Positions 60,816 to 64,000 of a DNA stretch of 64,000 nt are shown here, piece by piece. Under the pieces are notes generated by a model that saw nothing but the letters and a program-made list of their open reading frames with translations, ran no database searches and was not told where the DNA came from. The position numbers and the translations under genes were made by a program. Source of the stretch: Sulfitobacter sp. THAF37 (GTDB taxonomy: Bacteria; Pseudomonadota; Alphaproteobacteria; Rhodobacterales; Rhodobacteraceae); assembly GCF_009363555.1 (NCBI RefSeq), contig NZ_CP045372.1, positions 2,181,501 to 2,245,500 on the forward strand. Direction: 5' to 3'. The number at the start of each line of letters is the position of its first letter. Position 1 is the first letter of the stretch.

Positions 60816-61612
60816 CGTTTGCCTCCAAGGGTCGGGGCCAGATCGGCCAGTGTGGTCAGAATGTCGGAAAGGTAGGCGCGCAGCCTGTCGGATTTGGCCG
60901 GGTCATAATCCCAGGGCGCGGCCTCATCGGTCAGGTAGACGGATTGCGCCAGCTCCATCTGGATGGCGTGATAGCCCTTGGACGGCTGGCCGTAGTGGCG
61001 CGTGGTCCAGCCGCCCTTGAAGCGTCCGTTGAGAACCGATGTGTAGCCTTCGGCGCGGTCGCAGATGTCGCGCACCGCTGCCTCGATGGCCGGGTCGCAG
61101 GTCGTGCCGCCGTTGGTGCCGATGTTGAAATCCGGCAGGGTACCGTCGAACAGAAAGGGGATAAGGCTGCGGATCGAATGGCAATCGTATAGGATCGCGA
61201 CGCCATGCACGGCCTGCACCCGTGCCAGTTCGGCCTGCAAGGCGGCGTGATAGGCCGCATGGTAGGCGGTGCGCCGCGCCTCGATCTCTTCGGCCGTCGG
61301 TTCGTTTTCCCAGATCGGGCGGCCGTCGAAATCGGTCAGCGGCACGAGGCCCGTGGTGTTCTGTCCGGGATAAAGGCTTTGCCCCGAAGGATCGCGGTTG
61401 GCGTCGATCACGTAGCGGTGGAACGTGGCGCGCACCGTGGTCGCGCCGGGCAGCAGCGCCTCATAGAGGGTGTGGATGTGCCAGTCGGTGTCGTCGAGCC
61501 CGCGCCCGCGCGGGTTAAGCTGGGCGATCACCTCGTCGGGCAGCCAGGTGCCGGTATGCGGCAGGCCCAGGACAACGGGGCCGGTGCCTTGGGTAACTTC
61601 GACGGGGGTCAT
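60812..61612 (-). CDS. hutG: N-formylglutamate amidohydrolase (HutG)
   Basis: 266 residues of the FGase family. [11 protein letters not shown] and [17 protein letters not shown] carry the metal and substrate residues, with [12 protein letters not shown] between. It hydrolyses N-formylglutamate to glutamate and formate, so histidine is degraded by the five-step route through formylglutamate. The formiminoglutamate deiminase (hutF) would be needed and is not in the window. Start at 61612 overlaps the hutH stop. Confidence 0.93.
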   Translation of the reverse strand: MTPVEVTQGTGPVVLGLPHTGTWLPDEVIAQLNPRGRGLDDTDWHIHTLYEALLPGATTVRATFHRYVIDANRDPSGQSLYPGQNTTGLVPLTDFDGRPIWENEPTAEEIEARRTAYHAAYHAALQAELARVQAVHGVAILYDCHSIRSLIPFLFDGTLPDFNIGTNGGTTCDPAIEAAVRDICDRAEGYTSVLNGRFKGGWTTRHYGQPSKGYHAIQMELAQSVYLTDEAAPWDYDPAKSDRLRAYLSDILTTLADLAPTLGGKR

Positions 61613-63147
61613 GCGCCCAGCTCCGGCATGTCGACTACAGTCGCCTCGTTCAGGGTGCCACTTCTCACAAGCGTGGCAGCGCGTTCCAGATCGGGGGCAA
61701 GGTAGCGGTCCTCGACCACCGAGGGCACGGTTTCGCGCAGCCGGTCCAGCACGGCGGCCAGCGGTGCGCTGGTCTTCAGCGGCGCGCGGAACTCGATGCC
61801 CTGCGCGGCGCAAAGCAGCTCCACCCCGAGGATGCGTTCGAGGTTGGCGACCATGCGGCCCAGTCGCACGGCGCCGTGGGCGGCCATGCTCACGTGGTCT
61901 TCCTGGTTGGCCGAGGTGGGGGTTGAATCCGTCACGCATGGATTGGCCAGGTGCTTGTTCTCGCTCATCAGCGCGGCGGTCGTGACCTCGGCGATCATCA
62001 GGCCCGAGTTCAGCCCAGGGTTCGGCGTCAGGAATGGCGGCAGGTCGAAGCTCAGCGTCGGGTCAACGATCAGCGCGACACGGCGCTGCGCGATGGCGCC
62101 GATCTCGGCCACGGCCAGCGCGATCATATCGGCGGCAAAGCCCACGGGTTCGGCGTGGAAGTTGCCGCCCGAGACGATCAGCCCCGCCTCGCTCAGCACC
62201 AGCGGGTTGTCGGTGGCGGCGTTGGCCTCGATCTGCAGTGTGCGGCCCGCCATGCGCAGCATGTCCATGGCCGCGCCGGTGACTTGCGGCTGGCAGCGGA
62301 TGCAGTAGGGGTCCTGCACGCGGGTGTCGCCCTCGCGGTGGCTTTCGCGGATCTCGGAGTTGTCGAGCAGCGCCCGCATTGCCGCCGCCGCCTCGATCTG
62401 CCCGGCATGCCCGCGCAGGGCGTGGATTTCCGGCTGCAACGGGGCGGTGGAGCCCATGATCGCATCGGTGGACATGGCCGAGGTCACAAGCGCCGCCTGC
62501 ATCGCGGACCAGGCGTCGAACAGCCCCGCGAGCGCGAAGGCGGTGGAGAACTGCGTGCCGTTGATCAGCGCCAGCCCTTCCTTGGCGCCCAGCTCGACCG
62601 GTGCCAGCCCGGCGCGGTTCAACGCCTCCGCGCCCGGCAGCGTCTCGCCCTCGTATTCCGCTTCGGCATGGCCCATCATCACCGCGGCCATATGCGCCAG
62701 CGGCGCCAGATCGCCCGAGGCCCCGACCGAGCCCTGCACCGGGATCACGGGCGTCACGCCGCGCGCCAGCATCTGTTCGATCAGGGTGATCAGCTCCAGC
62801 CGCACGCCCGAGGCACCGCGCCCCAGCGACAGCAGCTTGAGCGCCATCATCAGCCGCGCATGGCGCCGCGGGATCGGATCGCCCACGCCGCAGCAATGCG
62901 ACAGGATCAGGTTGCGCTGCAGCGTCGCGGTGTCGGCGGCGGCGATCTTGACCGAGGCCAGCTTGCCGAAGCCGGTGTTGACGCCATAGACGGCGTCCGT
63001 GCCGCTGGCCGCCGCTTCGATCTGCGCCGCCGCCTGTTCGATGTCCGCGTGGCAGGCGGGGACGAGGGCGACGGAAGCCTCTTCGCGGTAGATCCGGACG
63101 AGGTCGGCCAGGGTCGCGGCGCCGGGGGTCAGGGTCAAATGCGTCAT
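61609..63147 (-). CDS. hutH: Histidine ammonia-lyase (HutH)
   Basis: 512 residues. The Ala143-Ser144-Gly145 triplet in [12 protein letters not shown] cyclises to the MIO cofactor. [10 protein letters not shown] carries the catalytic Tyr, and [12 protein letters not shown] is the conserved C-terminal part. It deaminates histidine to urocanate. Overlaps both neighbours by four bases. Confidence 0.97.
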   Translation of the reverse strand: MTHLTLTPGAATLADLVRIYREEASVALVPACHADIEQAAAQIEAAASGTDAVYGVNTGFGKLASVKIAAADTATLQRNLILSHCCGVGDPIPRRHARLMMALKLLSLGRGASGVRLELITLIEQMLARGVTPVIPVQGSVGASGDLAPLAHMAAVMMGHAEAEYEGETLPGAEALNRAGLAPVELGAKEGLALINGTQFSTAFALAGLFDAWSAMQAALVTSAMSTDAIMGSTAPLQPEIHALRGHAGQIEAAAAMRALLDNSEIRESHREGDTRVQDPYCIRCQPQVTGAAMDMLRMAGRTLQIEANAATDNPLVLSEAGLIVSGGNFHAEPVGFAADMIALAVAEIGAIAQRRVALIVDPTLSFDLPPFLTPNPGLNSGLMIAEVTTAALMSENKHLANPCVTDSTPTSANQEDHVSMAAHGAVRLGRMVANLERILGVELLCAAQGIEFRAPLKTSAPLAAVLDRLRETVPSVVEDRYLAPDLERAATLVRSGTLNEATVVDMPELGA

Positions 63148-64000
63148 GCCGGATCTCCGTAAATGCGCGAATGCAGCGGGTTGAAACCGATGCGGTAGGA
63201 AAGCTCCGCCGGGTGTTCGATGTCCCAGACCGCCAGTTCGGCGCGCTGGCCCGCGGCGATGGTGCCCACATCCGACAGGCCCAGGGCCCGGGCGGCGTTC
63301 ACGGTGACGCCGCGCAGCGCCTCTTCGGGCGTGAGGCGGAACAGGGTGCAGCCCATGTTCATGGTCAGCAGCAGGGAGGTCAGCGGCGAGGAACCGGGGT
63401 TGGCATCTGTCGCCAGCGCGATCGGCACGCCGTGATCGCGCAGCGCCTGCACCGGCGGGGCCTGGGTTTCGTGCAAGGTGTAGAAGGCGCCCGGCAGCAG
63501 AACCGCGACCGTGCCTGCCCGGGCCATCGCGGTCACGCCCGCGTCGTCGAGATATTCGATATGATCGGCAGACAGCGCCCCGTAGCCTGCCGCCATCGCC
63601 GCGCCACCGAGGTTCGACAGCTGCTCGGCGTGCAGCTTGACCGGCAGCCCCAGCTCCTGCGCCACGTCAAAGACACGGGCGATCTGGGCGGGGGAAAAGG
63701 CGATGCCCTCACAAAAGCCGTCCACCGCGTCCACCAGCCCCTCGGCGTGTGCCGCGCGCAGGGCGGGGATGCAGACCTCGTCGATATAGGCGTCGGGGCG
63801 GTCCTTGTAGTCGGCCGGCAGGGCATGGGCGCCAAGGAACGAGGTCTTTATCCGCACCGGGCGGTGCGCCGCGACGGCACGCGCCACCCGCAGCATCCGC
63901 AGCTCCGTCTCAAGGTCGAGCCCGTAGCCCGATTTGATCTCAAGCGTGGTGACGCCTTCGGCGATCAATGCATCGGCGCGGCGCAACGCCGCCTTGAGCA
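63144..64000 (-). CDS. hutI: Imidazolonepropionase (HutI), 5' end outside the window
   Basis: About 285 C-terminal residues are visible and the frame stays open to the window edge. [38 protein letters not shown] (metal His and Glu) and [11 protein letters not shown] (metal Asp) are the amidohydrolase sites. It opens the imidazolone ring to formiminoglutamate. A TTG at 63984-63986 is internal, not the start. The stop overlaps the hutH start, so hutI is upstream in the same operon. Confidence 0.95.
   Translation of the reverse strand, partial: LKAALRRADALIAEGVTTLEIKSGYGLDLETELRMLRVARAVAAHRPVRIKTSFLGAHALPADYKDRPDAYIDEVCIPALRAAHAEGLVDAVDGFCEGIAFSPAQIARVFDVAQELGLPVKLHAEQLSNLGGAAMAAGYGALSADHIEYLDDAGVTAMARAGTVAVLLPGAFYTLHETQAPPVQALRDHGVPIALATDANPGSSPLTSLLLTMNMGCTLFRLTPEEALRGVTVNAARALGLSDVGTIAAGQRAELAVWDIEHPAELSYRIGFNPLHSRIYGDPA

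Noticed and set aside
61951..63162. Long plus-strand frames opposite hutH (and 59490-60875 opposite hutU)
   Set aside because: Both overlap complete, highly conserved enzymes and have His/Arg/Gly-rich shadow composition.
1..64000. CRISPR array, rRNA operon or prophage
   Set aside because: No regularly spaced short repeats, no rRNA sequence and no phage structural genes were seen.

Overview
The window is a GC-rich chromosomal segment of an alphaproteobacterium, almost certainly a Roseobacter-group member of the Rhodobacteraceae. Grounds: the his operon layout (hisB, hisH, hisA, hisF, hisE with a DUF2147 gene between), a lone ctaD, the tamA-tamB pair, a Rhodobacter-type smo/mtlK polyol operon, a hut operon, several TRAP and ABC transporters, and a short dispersed hairpin repeat typical of the group. 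Genus was not resolved.

Layout. 1-7.6 kb: rRNA methyltransferase, a CTG-started zinc-ribbon gene, a terminator, a CoA-binding protein, and histidine biosynthesis genes on the minus strand, split by two plus-strand genes. 7.6-16.1 kb: a response regulator, tRNA-Gly, cytochrome oxidase subunit I, lipB, a persulfide-dioxygenase-like metallo-hydrolase, a FrnE-type thioredoxin-fold protein, a peptidoglycan-binding protein and tRNA-Leu. 16.2-20.6 kb: a tightly coupled six-gene unit (anchored protein, MacB/FtsX-type ABC exporter, DUF4198 protein, small periplasmic protein, ZnuA-like binding protein) that looks metal-related. 20.8-26.8 kb: tamA-tamB, the latter with a block of tandem repeats. 26.8-34.3 kb: flavin reductase, DUF992 protein, small ATPase, KtrAB potassium uptake, acetyl-CoA synthetase, AI-2E-type permease.

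34.5-50.4 kb is an accessory catabolic island. It holds a ThDP enzyme, a DUF3237 protein, a MarR regulator with a clear operator, an SDR, a feruloyl-CoA-synthetase-like ligase, an MFS permease, a TRAP transporter, an enoyl-CoA hydratase, an ACMSD-type amidohydrolase and a cytochrome P450. Regulator, ligase, hydratase, SDR and amidohydrolase together match the Cou-type route for hydroxycinnamates (p-coumarate or ferulate): CoA activation, hydration, oxidation, then hydrolysis to a benzoate plus acetyl-CoA. A 3,142-bp AT-rich transposon (41203-44344) sits inside this island between dctM and the MFS gene. It has perfect 21-bp inverted ends and an 8-bp target duplication. It carries an IS1-like transposase, a directly coupled MazF/PemK-like toxin gene, an AAA ATPase on the opposite strand, a small basic KGG-motif protein, and a third, internal copy of the transposon end. 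This element is the most unusual thing in the window.

50.4-64 kb: a bestrophin-like channel, then a LacI-type regulator and the smoEFGKS-mtlK operon for sorbitol/mannitol uptake and oxidation, with matching operators before the regulator and the operon. On the minus strand the hut operon (hutI, cut by the window edge, then hutH, hutG, hutU) has overlapping start/stop codons throughout.
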